Source of the DNA: Paenibacillus pabuli
GTDB taxonomy: Bacteria > Bacillota > Bacilli > Paenibacillales > Paenibacillaceae
Length of the DNA: 64,000 nt
NCBI RefSeq assembly: GCF_023101145.1
Contig: NZ_CP073714.1
Coordinates: 5,828,001 to 5,892,000 of the forward strand
Reading direction: 5' to 3'
This document shows positions 33,686 through 42,200 of this stretch, piece by piece. The stretch's first letter is position 1, and every line of letters begins with the position of its first letter. A program made the translations under genes and the position numbers. The notes beneath the pieces were generated by a model, which searched no databases, had not been told where the DNA came from, and saw only the letters and a list, made by a program, of their open reading frames with translations.

Positions 33686-36076
33686 CTAATGCTGGGATGC
33701 GGCCTGGATTGCGCCGTAAGCCCAATGACCAACAGATACATCCTTCCATCTGGATGTACCGGAAAGATCAGGTTCGATCTTCACCAAACGATTCAGCAAT
33801 GTAACAGCCTCCGCTCGTGTCACAGCATCGTTCGGACGGAATGCTCCGTCTTGCGACACACTCATGATGCCTGCTGCCAATACACGCTGAACTGCTTCGC
33901 GAGCCCAGTGCTGTGTAAGATCAGTTGCTTCGTTTGGCAAAGCCGTTGTTGCTGCAGTTGCTTCTGCGTTTACATCGGCAGCTGATTCTTGAATTTTCAA
34001 AATTCGTTCAATAATGACAGCCATCTCGGCTCGTGTAATGGAACGCACCGGCATGAAATCCCCGGAAGCGTTACCACGCATGTAACCTGCTGCAGTCGCC
34101 TTGGTAATCGCTTCGCGTGCCCACTCGGCAACAGGCATATCCCGATAGGATGAACTGAGCGTAGCACCATCGCTGACCGACGGTAATACGCGAGACAGTA
34201 GGGCTGCCATTTCAGCACGTTGAACCGCCTGTTTCGGTCTGAACGTACCATCGGCATAACCTTGAATGTACGCTGAGGAATTGCTGCCATTCATGAGAAT
34301 AATGGAAAATGTGCTGAACTTGGTGACTTCAAACTCAATTCCCGGTTGATCTGTTCCATTAAACTTAACGATTTTACCCTTAACGAGTTCCTTGGTCCCA
34401 TCGCTATGTTCAATAAATACTTGCAGCTTGTCCAGTTCCTTCTGCGTCAGGTTCGTATCCCTGATCGGCAGCACAACCGTAACTGGACGACTGCTCATAT
34501 TCGTCTCAATCGTCATTGGACGACCTACCAAGCGGAAATCGACGGTATTGGTTGACTGTTTGACGATTAGTGGATCTTTCTGGATACGCTGCTCCACCAC
34601 TTCACGTCCTGCGGCATCCTTGATTGGAACAAGATGGAAGAATATATCCGAGACCAGTCCCTGTAAAGAATCCGGTGAAAGTTGCAGGGAAGCGTTATCC
34701 GTTTCAATATACAGATTCATCTTCTCGTCTGCCATTAGTGAAGTAGACTTGGCAGGCAGCTTCACGTTCAGTTCGGATACCTCGTCCTTCTCATCCGGAA
34801 TCATGATCCGTGCAATATTCGAACCTGCCTTCTTCAGGCTTTCAATTGCACGAGAAATTTGCTCAGCCGTCAGATTCACCTCGTCTTTTTTAAGTCCATC
34901 TGCCCCTGTTGTTCTCTCAATAATCGTTTCCGAAACAACGGCATTGGTGTTCCGTTCATTGGTTACCTTTACTGTAATCTTCTCGGAAGTGCTTGCAGGC
35001 GTGGAGGGTGTTGACGAACCACCGGATGTACTTCCTGAACTGGACGAACCCGGATTGGATGGTGTTGTTGGTGTTGTTGGCGTAACTGGCCCACCAACGA
35101 CCGTGATATCGCCTGATACTGCCTGTTTGTTCATTTCAATCCCATTGGGATCGGTCACGGTGAAATGTTCGAGCAGTGTCTCGTTGGCGAACTGCACCGG
35201 ATACTCGCCTGCGGCAGCACTGGAGGCAATCGAGAATTCGATCTTAAACAGCATCTGTGGGTTATCGGATGCCGGAATAGGATTTAGCCCTCCATTCTCG
35301 TCGCTCCAGCCTACGATGAGCGATCCTGTTTCATTATTCACGTTATGTTGTATTCCCGTTCTGTTGCCTGTAACATCAGTCACTTGCAAGGCTGCGGGAT
35401 TGAACTTCAAACGCACCCCGTAAGAGCCAATTGGTTGATCAAGCGACACCGTATCTACCGATAGCGTAACCTTGTCACCTGCTTTTCCTTGTGCAGATCC
35501 GATGTAGACAACCGCATTCCCAACCGGCTTCACATCGGGCAGCACAGTAACTTGTCCATTTTCCGCAGTCACCTGAAACGGATCATATTCCTCTACTAAT
35601 GCACCTGCGTGCAAGGTTACTGAACTTGTATCAGCAGCCGCAGTCTCTTTAATTTTAAAATGAAGGGAATACAGCGCCGTGGATTCCTGAATGAAATTTT
35701 GCGTCGTCATGATCACTGAAATATACCCTGGAGCAGATGTATCCTCAGTTAAACTAACTCCCTGATAATTTTCATAGGCTTGGCGGTTTACAACCTCGTC
35801 CCCTTCCACGAGTTCAAGCACAGCCGAATCGTAGGCAAAGGACAGTTCAGAGTGATAAAAAGAAAATTCTGAACCTTTTGAATCATAGGATACAGGCACT
35901 TCTACGATGTCTCCTGGTTTGCCAGATACTTCTCCGATATGAATGACAGGATCTACACTGGCCTGTGCCTGAGGAAGCCACGAAAAGATCATGGAAACCG
36001 TGAGCAGCATGGTCAGAAGCGCCTTCATGGATCGTTTGGATTTTACAGAAGTTAAATGCCCCTTTTTGTTTGACAA
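33686..36076 (-). CDS. Surface protein with two cohesin-like domains and SLH repeats
   Basis: A 796-residue exported protein. A signal peptide (MKALLTMLLTVSMIFSWLPQ) is followed by two domains with the cohesin pattern, about residues 45-180 (VIHIGEVSGKPGDIVEVPVSY) and 187-330 (VVYIGSAQGKAGDKVTLSVD ... MLFKIEFSIASSAAAGEYPV). A Thr/Pro/Ser-rich linker (about 335-365) leads to a region of unknown fold (370-600). Three S-layer homology motifs follow (IQGYADGTFRPKQAVQRAEM, GYMRGNASGDFMPVRSITRAEM, GIMSVSQDGAFRPNDAVTRAE) that bind pyruvylated wall polysaccharide, then a partial fourth (WKDVSVGHWAYGAI). The TTG at 36076 follows AAGGGAG by nine bases. It is the second gene of an operon with the dockerin protein, 21 bases downstream. 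It would act as a wall-anchored receptor. Confidence 0.88.
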   Translation of the reverse strand: MSNKKGHLTSVKSKRSMKALLTMLLTVSMIFSWLPQAQASVDPVIHIGEVSGKPGDIVEVPVSYDSKGSEFSFYHSELSFAYDSAVLELVEGDEVVNRQAYENYQGVSLTEDTSAPGYISVIMTTQNFIQESTALYSLHFKIKETAAADTSSVTLHAGALVEEYDPFQVTAENGQVTVLPDVKPVGNAVVYIGSAQGKAGDKVTLSVDTVSLDQPIGSYGVRLKFNPAALQVTDVTGNRTGIQHNVNNETGSLIVGWSDENGGLNPIPASDNPQMLFKIEFSIASSAAAGEYPVQFANETLLEHFTVTDPNGIEMNKQAVSGDITVVGGPVTPTTPTTPSNPGSSSSGSTSGGSSTPSTPASTSEKITVKVTNERNTNAVVSETIIERTTGADGLKKDEVNLTAEQISRAIESLKKAGSNIARIMIPDEKDEVSELNVKLPAKSTSLMADEKMNLYIETDNASLQLSPDSLQGLVSDIFFHLVPIKDAAGREVVEQRIQKDPLIVKQSTNTVDFRLVGRPMTIETNMSSRPVTVVLPIRDTNLTQKELDKLQVFIEHSDGTKELVKGKIVKFNGTDQPGIEFEVTKFSTFSIILMNGSNSSAYIQGYADGTFRPKQAVQRAEMAALLSRVLPSVSDGATLSSSYRDMPVAEWAREAITKATAAGYMRGNASGDFMPVRSITRAEMAVIIERILKIQESAADVNAEATAATTALPNEATDLTQHWAREAVQRVLAAGIMSVSQDGAFRPNDAVTRAEAVTLLNRLVKIEPDLSGTSRWKDVSVGHWAYGAIQAASQH

Positions 36077-36097
36077 GATAGTCACTCCCTTCTAATA

Positions 36098-37591
36098 TTA
36101 TGAATTTATTCCCAAGAAAACGCCCATAATCAGGGCTGAATCTGTGGCATCCAGTACACCATCATCATTCATGTCCAACGCTTCAATCTGACTCGGTGTT
36201 AACGTGATTAAACCTTTGATATATTTATTCACTAATAAGGCATCTGCAGGTGTGATCACACCGTCTCCATTCGCATCACCTTTAATTCGCAGCATGATCG
36301 TTACATCCACGCTATCCGAAAAAACAGCTCCATTCTTGGCCTGCCATCCAAACGTTGTCTTGATCCCTGTAAAAGCTGAACCAGGAACAAAGGCCAATGT
36401 GTTCAACTCTGCAACAGGAATAACCTGATCCTTCACAACGTCTGTACCATTCAGTTGTAATTTACCGCTGTCAGGCAGGTATGCGATGCGAATATCCGTC
36501 ATAGGCTGGTTCTCTGGGTCGGCATAGTTACTGGTAAAATCCGTGGATGTAAAGGATACTGGGATCCCCTGTTTTACCGTTTTGGTAAACGTGCCTACAA
36601 CAGGTTTGGGGATGTTATCCATCGTTAGTCCCAAGATCCGGGCAGAGCTGCCATCTGCACTGAATACAACGATTCGGTCTCTCGCCGTATCAGCCATATA
36701 CAATTCGCCTTCCGGTCCGAAGGCAATCTGATTAGTAAGGTCAATCGGATATGTCTCGTTTCCACTCACCCACGTACTCAGGACAGGACGTTCAGGAGAT
36801 ACAAAGCCCTCGTAGCCACTCTGCATGATCCGGTTCTCGCTCACAACGTATACACGTTTGTTTACTGGATCCAGCGTCAAGTCTCCAAGTTTATCTGTTG
36901 AATTCAGTATACTTGTAAAGGGGTAAAGCATCGCTCCCTGCCCATTGGTATACCATACCTGATCTCCAGTTCCCTGGGTTGCGCCAGAGTATTCTGAGAA
37001 TGCGCCACTCATACCTCCCCATCCCTCGTGTCCCAGAGCGAAGTTGGCCAATGTGCCATATCTCGCTGGAGCATTATTCATTTCTCTATACACGTTGAAG
37101 AAAACGTACAGTCTTTCATAATCGCCCTGCTTATATCGAATTAAGTTTCGAATGTAAGGCTGCTTATCCTCATCTGGATGCGGATACAATGAAAATTTAC
37201 GCATAACGTCTATAGGCGATCCGTTCACAGTGCCATCCTGATTAAAAATATGTACTTTAGCTGCTGCTCCTGATTCGGCAGCGTAGATCAGCCCATCGTT
37301 CCCCATTGTTACTGCCGTTACATTATTGACCTCTATCGTCGATAGTACCTCGCCTTCGGGTGTAGCCCGAATAACCCGATTGTTTCCGGTGTCTGCAATC
37401 AGCATCTCTGTTTCACCATCAGCCGTCGTATAGAACTCAATGTCTGTAGGTCTGCTTAATGAAACGGTCTCTGTTGCAGCCAGGGCCGATGAAGATGGAA
37501 AACCCACGCTTGTGAGTAATGTAATGACAAGAGCAAGCACACTCCATCGTATTCTCTTAACTCTTGCACCCTTTTTAGTGTGTAGACTCAA
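36098..37591 (-). CDS. Secreted NHL-type propeller protein with C-terminal type I dockerin
   Basis: A 497-residue exported protein. A signal peptide (WSVLALVITLLTSVGFPSSSALA) is followed by NHL-like repeats (IADTGNNRVIRATPEGEVLS, MGNDGLIYAAESG, FGPEGELYMADTARDRIVVF), then a Big-like segment (about 340-440). The last 60 residues contain two calcium-binding repeats, GDANGDGVITPADALLVNKY and DMNDDGVLDATDSALIMGVF, which are a type I dockerin. A dockerin binds a cohesin, and the gene directly downstream encodes a cohesin-SLH protein. The start is TTG 37591 with AAGGAGGAG seven bases upstream. The partner relation is inferred from domain logic and operon structure; no catalytic domain is present. 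Confidence 0.88.
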   Translation of the reverse strand: MSLHTKKGARVKRIRWSVLALVITLLTSVGFPSSSALAATETVSLSRPTDIEFYTTADGETEMLIADTGNNRVIRATPEGEVLSTIEVNNVTAVTMGNDGLIYAAESGAAAKVHIFNQDGTVNGSPIDVMRKFSLYPHPDEDKQPYIRNLIRYKQGDYERLYVFFNVYREMNNAPARYGTLANFALGHEGWGGMSGAFSEYSGATQGTGDQVWYTNGQGAMLYPFTSILNSTDKLGDLTLDPVNKRVYVVSENRIMQSGYEGFVSPERPVLSTWVSGNETYPIDLTNQIAFGPEGELYMADTARDRIVVFSADGSSARILGLTMDNIPKPVVGTFTKTVKQGIPVSFTSTDFTSNYADPENQPMTDIRIAYLPDSGKLQLNGTDVVKDQVIPVAELNTLAFVPGSAFTGIKTTFGWQAKNGAVFSDSVDVTIMLRIKGDANGDGVITPADALLVNKYIKGLITLTPSQIEALDMNDDGVLDATDSALIMGVFLGINS

Positions 37592-37802
37592 ATGGTCTCC
37601 TCCTTAAGTTTCTGATGACGTTCTGTACCAATATAGCAAGCAGCTCTTAACAATCACTGAACACCTCAGAACCTATAGATAAAAGAGGGAATCTTTTTTT
37701 CTCATAAAAAAAACGAAGGAATTAACGGATACACCCGTTTATCCCTATCGCTATTGTTCATTCATATAAAATTAGATATGCCAATGCAACTGATCGCTTC
37801 GT

Positions 37803-38672
37803 CTACCGAATAAAAAGTTTCATCAATGTATTAAAAATCGGATTCACAATATAACCTGTTGGATGGATCGAATACCTCTTGCCCGAGTTCAGACGGCTGA
37901 TCTTCTCCATTTCCTCTGTGGACAGCTCAAAATCAAAGATTTCACTATTCTCTCTGATCCGCTTTGGATTGGATGATTTGGGAATCAGGATGACGCCCCG
38001 TTCCAGATGCCAACGCAAAATCACTTGAGCCACCGTCTTATGGTGATGATCAGCGATTTCCTTCAATATCGGATGCTGCAATAACACTTTATTCCCCTGT
38101 CCCAACGGCCCCCACGCTTCATGCAAAATCTGATGTTTATCCATATAGGCACGGAGTTCGTTCTGTGGAAATTCCGGGTGCGTCTCGATCTGGTTGATCA
38201 TCGGCAAGATTTTCGCGTGCTTCCTCAACTCTTCCAGATGCTGAATCTCAAAGTTTGCGACCCCAATGACACTGATCTTACCTTCCTCGTATAATTCCTC
38301 CATCGCTTTCCACGTTTCGATATACTTTGGTGAGGCAAAATGGATTAAATACATGTCGAGGTAATCGACACCCAGCTTGTTGATTGTTTCCTGAAAAGCT
38401 TTCTTGGTCGCTTCATAGCCATGATCCGTATTCCAGACTTTCGACGTGATGAAGAATTGCTCGCGCGGAATCTGACTATGCCGGATCTCTGCTCCCAGTG
38501 CTTTCTCATTCCCATAGATTCGGGCAGTATCAAAATGTCGGTACCCGACCTGAATGGCCTCACGAGTTGCAGTTGTAAATTCTGCTTCTTTCGTTATTTT
38601 GTAAACCCCGAATCCCAATTGGGGAATGGGAACTCCATTTCTGGCTTCAATCACTTTTGTATGCAAACTCAT
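37803..38672 (-). CDS. Aldo/keto reductase
   Basis: A 289-residue NADPH-dependent aldo/keto reductase of the AKR5-like bacterial group. HFDTARIYGNEKALG carries the catalytic Asp and Tyr, FITSKVW the Lys, and LIHFASP the His; the cofactor-binding end is VILIPKSSNPKRIREN. Such enzymes reduce aldehydes such as methylglyoxal or 2,5-diketogluconate. The ATG at 38672 is preceded by GAGAGGAG; the frame extends upstream to 38768 but overlaps the rrf2 gene and has no better site. It is 76 bases downstream of an Rrf2 regulator and likely controlled by it. Confidence 0.9.
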   Translation of the reverse strand: MSLHTKVIEARNGVPIPQLGFGVYKITKEAEFTTATREAIQVGYRHFDTARIYGNEKALGAEIRHSQIPREQFFITSKVWNTDHGYEATKKAFQETINKLGVDYLDMYLIHFASPKYIETWKAMEELYEEGKISVIGVANFEIQHLEELRKHAKILPMINQIETHPEFPQNELRAYMDKHQILHEAWGPLGQGNKVLLQHPILKEIADHHHKTVAQVILRWHLERGVILIPKSSNPKRIRENSEIFDFELSTEEMEKISRLNSGKRYSIHPTGYIVNPIFNTLMKLFIR

Positions 38673-38707
38673 TTTGACTTCTCCTCTCAAAAATAGATCG
38701 AAATATA

Positions 38708-38733
38708 CTTGATATATATTATATCTAGTTAAA
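38708..38733 (-). promoter_or_regulatory. Putative Rrf2 operator 1 (before aldo/keto reductase)
   Basis: TATATATTATATCTAGTTA here and TATATCTTTTATATTTAGTTA at about 39218-39239, upstream of the rrf2 gene itself, share length, order and the TATATYTAGTTA end in the same orientation. A motif in front of both genes suggests one regulator binding both. Confidence 0.5.
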
Positions 38734-38748
38734 TCCAAAAAAAAGGGG

Positions 38749-39180
38749 TTAACCCTTCTTCTCTTCATGCAACAGATCGGTTAACCGTATGTCTTTTAAA
38801 TAATTCTGCATGGCGATCTCCGCGCCTTCAAGATGATGAACGACTTTTTGTTTCACGTCATCCACGTCTTGTCCCTGGAGTGTTACATCGGTATGAATTT
38901 TAAACAAGTCTTTGCCGGGTTCAACCGCCAGGAATACATCCAGCATCGTGATTTCCGATAAAGGCTGAGCAAGCAATATGCCCCCCTTGGCCCCTTCTTT
39001 GGCCATTGTCAGTTTGGCGTTATTCAGGTTGCGAATGACTTTTACCGTCGTAGGAACCGGAATATTTAATTGCTCCGAAATCAATTTGGTGGATAAATAA
39101 TTCGAACAGTTCTCCTCAGATAGAGCGTGAATATAGAGCAGAATAGAGATTCCCTGTGATAAAGCTGTAGAGTATGCCAC
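38749..39180 (-). CDS. Rrf2 family transcriptional regulator
   Basis: A 143-residue winged-helix regulator of the Rrf2 family: a SQGISILLYIHAL start, TTVKVIRNLNNAKLTMAKEG (recognition helix region) and KGGILLAQPLSEITMLDVFLAVE. The three cysteines that hold an iron-sulfur cluster in IscR and NsrR are absent, so it belongs to the cluster-free branch (YwnA/CymR-like). The start is GTG 39180 with AAGGATG upstream. It precedes the aldo/keto reductase gene; similar AT-rich motifs precede both. Confidence 0.9.
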   Translation of the reverse strand: MAYSTALSQGISILLYIHALSEENCSNYLSTKLISEQLNIPVPTTVKVIRNLNNAKLTMAKEGAKGGILLAQPLSEITMLDVFLAVEPGKDLFKIHTDVTLQGQDVDDVKQKVVHHLEGAEIAMQNYLKDIRLTDLLHEEKKG

Positions 39181-39214
39181 TGTGATTCATCCTTACTATT
39201 TCTTTTCTAAACAT

Positions 39215-39241
39215 ACTATATATCTTTTATATTTAGTTATC
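39215..39241 (-). promoter_or_regulatory. Putative Rrf2 operator 2 (before rrf2)
   Basis: See operator 1: the matching TATAT..TATATTTAGTTA motif lies about 40 bases before the rrf2 start, fitting autoregulation. Confidence 0.5.
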
Positions 39242-39284
39242 AAGTTCACACCACTCTTTCACAGCAAAGTCAAGAAACATTCGG

Positions 39285-39313
39285 TTGACTGTCCCCTTCC
39301 GGTGTAATACAAT
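39285..39313 (+). promoter_or_regulatory. Sigma-A promoter upstream of the CD3324-like gene
   Basis: TTGACT (39285-39290), a 17-base spacer and TACAAT (39308-39313). The next supported plus-strand gene starts at 39517, so there would be a leader of about 200 bases, in which small frames (for example ATG 39379 after AAAGGAG, 22 codons) can be seen but not proven. Confidence 0.55.
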
Positions 39314-39516
39314 GCCAATTTCAACTGTATGTCACGTTCATATGCACATCATCCTGAACTTAAGAAAGGAGCTGATGGGATGGTTCGAATCGATGCATCC
39401 GGCTCTGGGCAGAGCCTTCTTTCCATATTTGCCTGGAGCCTTTTCTAACAGCATTGAAGGTAAGAGCTTTGCCCCTCTATATATCCATTACGTTATATAG
39501 ATAGGAGCAAAATCAG

Positions 39517-39795
39517 ATGAAATACAAAAATGCAGACTATGTACTGCCACCAGAACTGGTGCAGCGCATTCAACAATATATTCAGGGAACCTATTTGTAT
39601 ATCCCGGTCCAGGAAGAATATAAGAAATCATGGGGAGCATGTTCAGGTTCGAGAGCCATGTTGCGAAAACGCAATAAGGCGATTGCTGAGGCTCATCATT
39701 CTGGAATTTCTGTTCGTCTTTTGGCACAGCAGTACTACCTGACAGAGCGCAGTATTCGCCGTATCCTCCTCCAACACAAACAGGGACAATATTAA
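39517..39795 (+). CDS. CD3324-like small HTH protein
   Basis: A 92-residue protein. LVQRIQQYIQGTYLYIPVQEEYKKSWG at the N-terminus and RLLAQQYYLTERSIRRILLQ at the C-terminus match the CD3324/Mor-activator-like family of small Firmicute proteins. The C-terminal part is a helix-turn-helix; a transcriptional role is assumed for the family but not shown. The ATG follows GATAGGAGC. It is transcribed with, or just before, the MBL-fold gene. Confidence 0.75.
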   Translation: MKYKNADYVLPPELVQRIQQYIQGTYLYIPVQEEYKKSWGACSGSRAMLRKRNKAIAEAHHSGISVRLLAQQYYLTERSIRRILLQHKQGQY

Positions 39796-39928
39796 TACCG
39801 CATCATGTATGTCCTTGCTCGTTGTTTAGCATACGGTAATCTGTTTCTGAAGGATTCAAATCAGGAGGTGCCTTTACTTCATGAGTTTATACGTTAAACC
39901 ACTACGTATCGAATTTGAATAGAACGGG

Positions 39929-40624
39929 ATGCCGCAGGTGATTACACCTTCTCTGATTGGTGATCAACAGCATGCCTTTCTGGTAGATTGCGGGTACGCC
40001 GGCTTCATTCCACATATTGAAAAAGCATTGGATAGACATGAGTTGTCATTGTCCAATCTGACTGGCCTCATCATTACCCATCATGATCTGGATCATGTAG
40101 GCTCTCTCGCAGAGATCAAGCGAACCCATCCCCATATCCGGATTATCGCGCATGAACAGGAAGCTCCATATATTGATGGCACGAAAACCTCATTGCGGCT
40201 GGAGCAAGCGCTAGCAACACTTTGCCATTTGCCTGAAAAAGAGCAGCCCGCAGCGAAGGAGTTCATCTGTACATTGAAAATGATTGAGCCAAGTCCGGTT
40301 GATCAGACGGTTCATGATTGTGAGCTACTGCCATGGTGTGAAGGCATAGAGATTATACACACACCCGGTCATACACCAGGGCACATATCCATTTATCTTC
40401 CCTCCAGCCGCACCCTGATCGCTGGTGATGCAGTGGTCATTGAGAACAATGGCGAGCTCAGAATCGCCAACCCCCAGCACACATTGGACCTCAAGGAAGC
40501 GGTTCGCTCTGTACAACGTTTGCTTGGATATGAGGTCGATACGCTCATCTGCTATCATGGGGGTCATTTTCAAGGGGATGTTCGAAGTGCACTTCAGCGT
40601 CTACTTCAATCCTATGCCCCGTGA
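39929..40624 (+). CDS. MBL-fold metallo-hydrolase, preceded by in-frame amber codon
   Basis: A 231-residue metallo-beta-lactamase-fold protein. ITHHDLDHVGS is the metal-binding motif (a variant with Asp in the second His position), TPGHTPGHISIYL is the third metal region, IAGDAVV contains the bridging Asp and CYHGGHF is the last His. The frame extends upstream through NG, TAG and FEIRLPKVYLSM in reverse, that is ATG 39881 (with AGGAGG upstream) reads MSLYVKPLRIEFE and then meets TAG at 39920-39922 before continuing in the same frame. Either translation restarts at ATG 39929 or the gene is inactivated by a single nonsense change. Substrate unknown (RNase Z, glyoxalase II or lactonase are possible relatives). 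Confidence 0.75.
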   Translation: MPQVITPSLIGDQQHAFLVDCGYAGFIPHIEKALDRHELSLSNLTGLIITHHDLDHVGSLAEIKRTHPHIRIIAHEQEAPYIDGTKTSLRLEQALATLCHLPEKEQPAAKEFICTLKMIEPSPVDQTVHDCELLPWCEGIEIIHTPGHTPGHISIYLPSSRTLIAGDAVVIENNGELRIANPQHTLDLKEAVRSVQRLLGYEVDTLICYHGGHFQGDVRSALQRLLQSYAP

Positions 40625-40631
40625 AACACTA

Positions 40632-40755
40632 ATGGGGGCTGTCCCATAATGATATGCTGCCCATATAGTAGACAGGTGAAATAATAAAATCCTGTTACTG
40701 TATGGGGAGCGTTTTTATGGAACAAAAGAGGTTTACTGCACTTGGAAAATTGAAA
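40632..40755 (+). mobile_element. Insertion-sequence 5' end remnant (IS3-like)
   Basis: GGGGGCTGTCCCATAATG, then CATATAGTAGACAGG, then GGGGAGCG before an ATG (40718) reading MEQKRFTALGKLK look like the left end and orfA start of an IS3-family element. The frame stops after about 19 codons and no further transposase follows. The identification is from memory of similar ends and is moderate. Confidence 0.4.
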
Positions 40756-40785
40756 AGATGCACTACTATAGGGTAATGCATCTTA

Positions 40786-41508
40786 CTATTCAGCAACGAA
40801 TTGTTTACTGTCTTTATTAAAGCTATATTCTGTGATTAATGTATCACCCTGTCCTTCTGTATTTCTCGTGGTTACAACCAGCTTTTCGCTTTTATTAACC
40901 GGAATACTAACCTTTTCATAATTGATAGTATCCTGAACTTTTTCAGCATTTTTAAAAGTGATTGCAAATGCTTCTCCACTTTTTTTATCAATGCCAAAGG
41001 CATAAGAATTATAACCTCTTGAAGATGTGTATTCAGGAGTGAGCAAGAAAACGTCCATTGCTTCAAAACTGATTTTCTCGAAAGAAATAGGTTGATCAGA
41101 CGGTTGAATAAAAACAAGATCCTGTAATTCCTTTAATTCTTTTTCATCCTCATTATGTTTGTAAATCACGGAGTAATTACCTTGATAAAAGACGTCACCT
41201 TCTTTTCCTAGAACACTTGGTGTAGTGATATGTCCAATCGCTTCTTTTCCTTCTGAAACAACATATAACTCACCATTATCTGTATCTATTCGGGCTCGTA
41301 CGGTCGGTTTTTCTTGATTGGTTTCAATCTTAACTACATTAGCATAAGGGGAATCTGGAATTTGACTTTGAATTTCTTCTTTCTTATTCATCTCCGTTGA
41401 TGTATTTCCTGTTTTATCAATAGGCTTTTCTGATTCAGTACCACATCCAGATAATAAAATACTTACTGCAACTATGGAACTTAGGACCACTGAATACTTC
41501 TTAAAAAT
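40786..41508 (-). CDS. Lipoprotein of unknown function, probable ATT start
   Basis: About 240 residues. From ATT 41508 the sequence reads (M)FKKYSVVLSSIVAVSILLSGC, a model lipoprotein signal with LSGC lipobox. AAAGGAAG lies eight bases before the ATT. The only ordinary start in this frame is GTG 41490, which would remove the positive KK of the signal and has no site. ATT starts are rare (infC is the known case), so a mutated start is the alternative. The mature part begins with a Lys/Glu/Ser/Thr-rich linker and continues with a beta-rich domain I do not recognise. It has no operon partners. Confidence 0.65.
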   Translation of the reverse strand: MFKKYSVVLSSIVAVSILLSGCGTESEKPIDKTGNTSTEMNKKEEIQSQIPDSPYANVVKIETNQEKPTVRARIDTDNGELYVVSEGKEAIGHITTPSVLGKEGDVFYQGNYSVIYKHNEDEKELKELQDLVFIQPSDQPISFEKISFEAMDVFLLTPEYTSSRGYNSYAFGIDKKSGEAFAITFKNAEKVQDTINYEKVSIPVNKSEKLVVTTRNTEGQGDTLITEYSFNKDSKQFVAE

Positions 41509-41659
41509 TAAACCCGCTTCCTTTCTAAATGTTAGTCTATTTTACAAAAATTATTATATATCATATAAACCCCATAAAAGTTGATAGCATGTCATTTATT
41601 CCTTAAAAATTAGTAACCGATGAATCATACTACCAACATAAAAGAGTAATTATATTGGT

Positions 41660-41911
41660 TTGTCAAAATTAATTATTAAAAGCATCCAAGCTGTACACAA
41701 AGCGGTCATGACGTATTCTAATTGCATTTCTACAGATGAGGGAAGGGATACTAAACAGCAGGAGCAAAAAACTTTTCAAAAGTTTGGTTTAGAATTGTCT
41801 ACCCAACTAGCTACCCTTCGTAATATGTATATTGAAAAATTTGGTGTTGATCCTATTACTCCAAGGCGTTCCCAGAATTATGAGGAGTCCTTTAACGTTA
41901 TTCGCTTCTAA
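41660..41911 (+). CDS. Small protein of unknown function (doubtful)
   Basis: An 83-codon frame from a TTG (MSKLIIKSIQAVHKAVMTYS) with amphipathic character and no cysteine pairs, membrane helix or known motif. There is no clear ribosome binding site. It ends at the point where the transposase remnant begins. It may be a real small gene or the altered start of something larger; confidence is low. Confidence 0.3.
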   Translation: MSKLIIKSIQAVHKAVMTYSNCISTDEGRDTKQQEQKTFQKFGLELSTQLATLRNMYIEKFGVDPITPRRSQNYEESFNVIRF

Positions 41912-42152
41912 TCACAAACAGCAAAACGCCCGTGAACGACTGCGTAGCGAAGAAGGGTACATCCTTTCGGTTCGTCTCTTGATCGAAGGCCGGATGGCTT
42001 TGCCTTGCCCAATCTGCTAAAAAAAGCTGCAAGGACGGAAAAACGTAAAAAGGGACCAAGCAGGATAAACATCTGCATTATCCCTTTTGAACGAATCGTT
42101 GTTATTTCTTTTCACCGATATCCTTTTTAGGGGCTTTTGAGACAGCCCCATC
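41912..42152 (+). pseudogene. IS1182-like transposase C-terminal remnant with element end
   Basis: One frame reads QQNARERLRSEEGYILSVRLLIEG, close to the C-terminal RSEEGYxLSVRRxIEG block of IS1182-family transposases. After a frameshift the EAGWLCLA.. NLLKKAA end follows. The segment is closed by GGGGCTTTTGAGACAGCCCC (42133-42152), an inverted-repeat type end. The N-terminal 400 codons are missing. Confidence 0.6.
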
Positions 42153-42200
42153 TTTTATGATCATCATTGCTGTCATACTTACGCATGGACTTCATTGAGT

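Noticed and set aside
34392..35423. A 343-codon plus-strand frame opposite the cohesin-SLH gene
   Set aside because: It is an antisense shadow produced by the Ser/Thr/Val-rich codons of the real gene; no family motif and no start signals.
39285..39500. A 71-codon plus-strand frame before the CD3324-like gene
   Set aside because: The start overlaps the -35 box of a good promoter, so the frame cannot be translated from that transcript; only the later 22-codon frame from ATG 39379 would be possible and is unproved.
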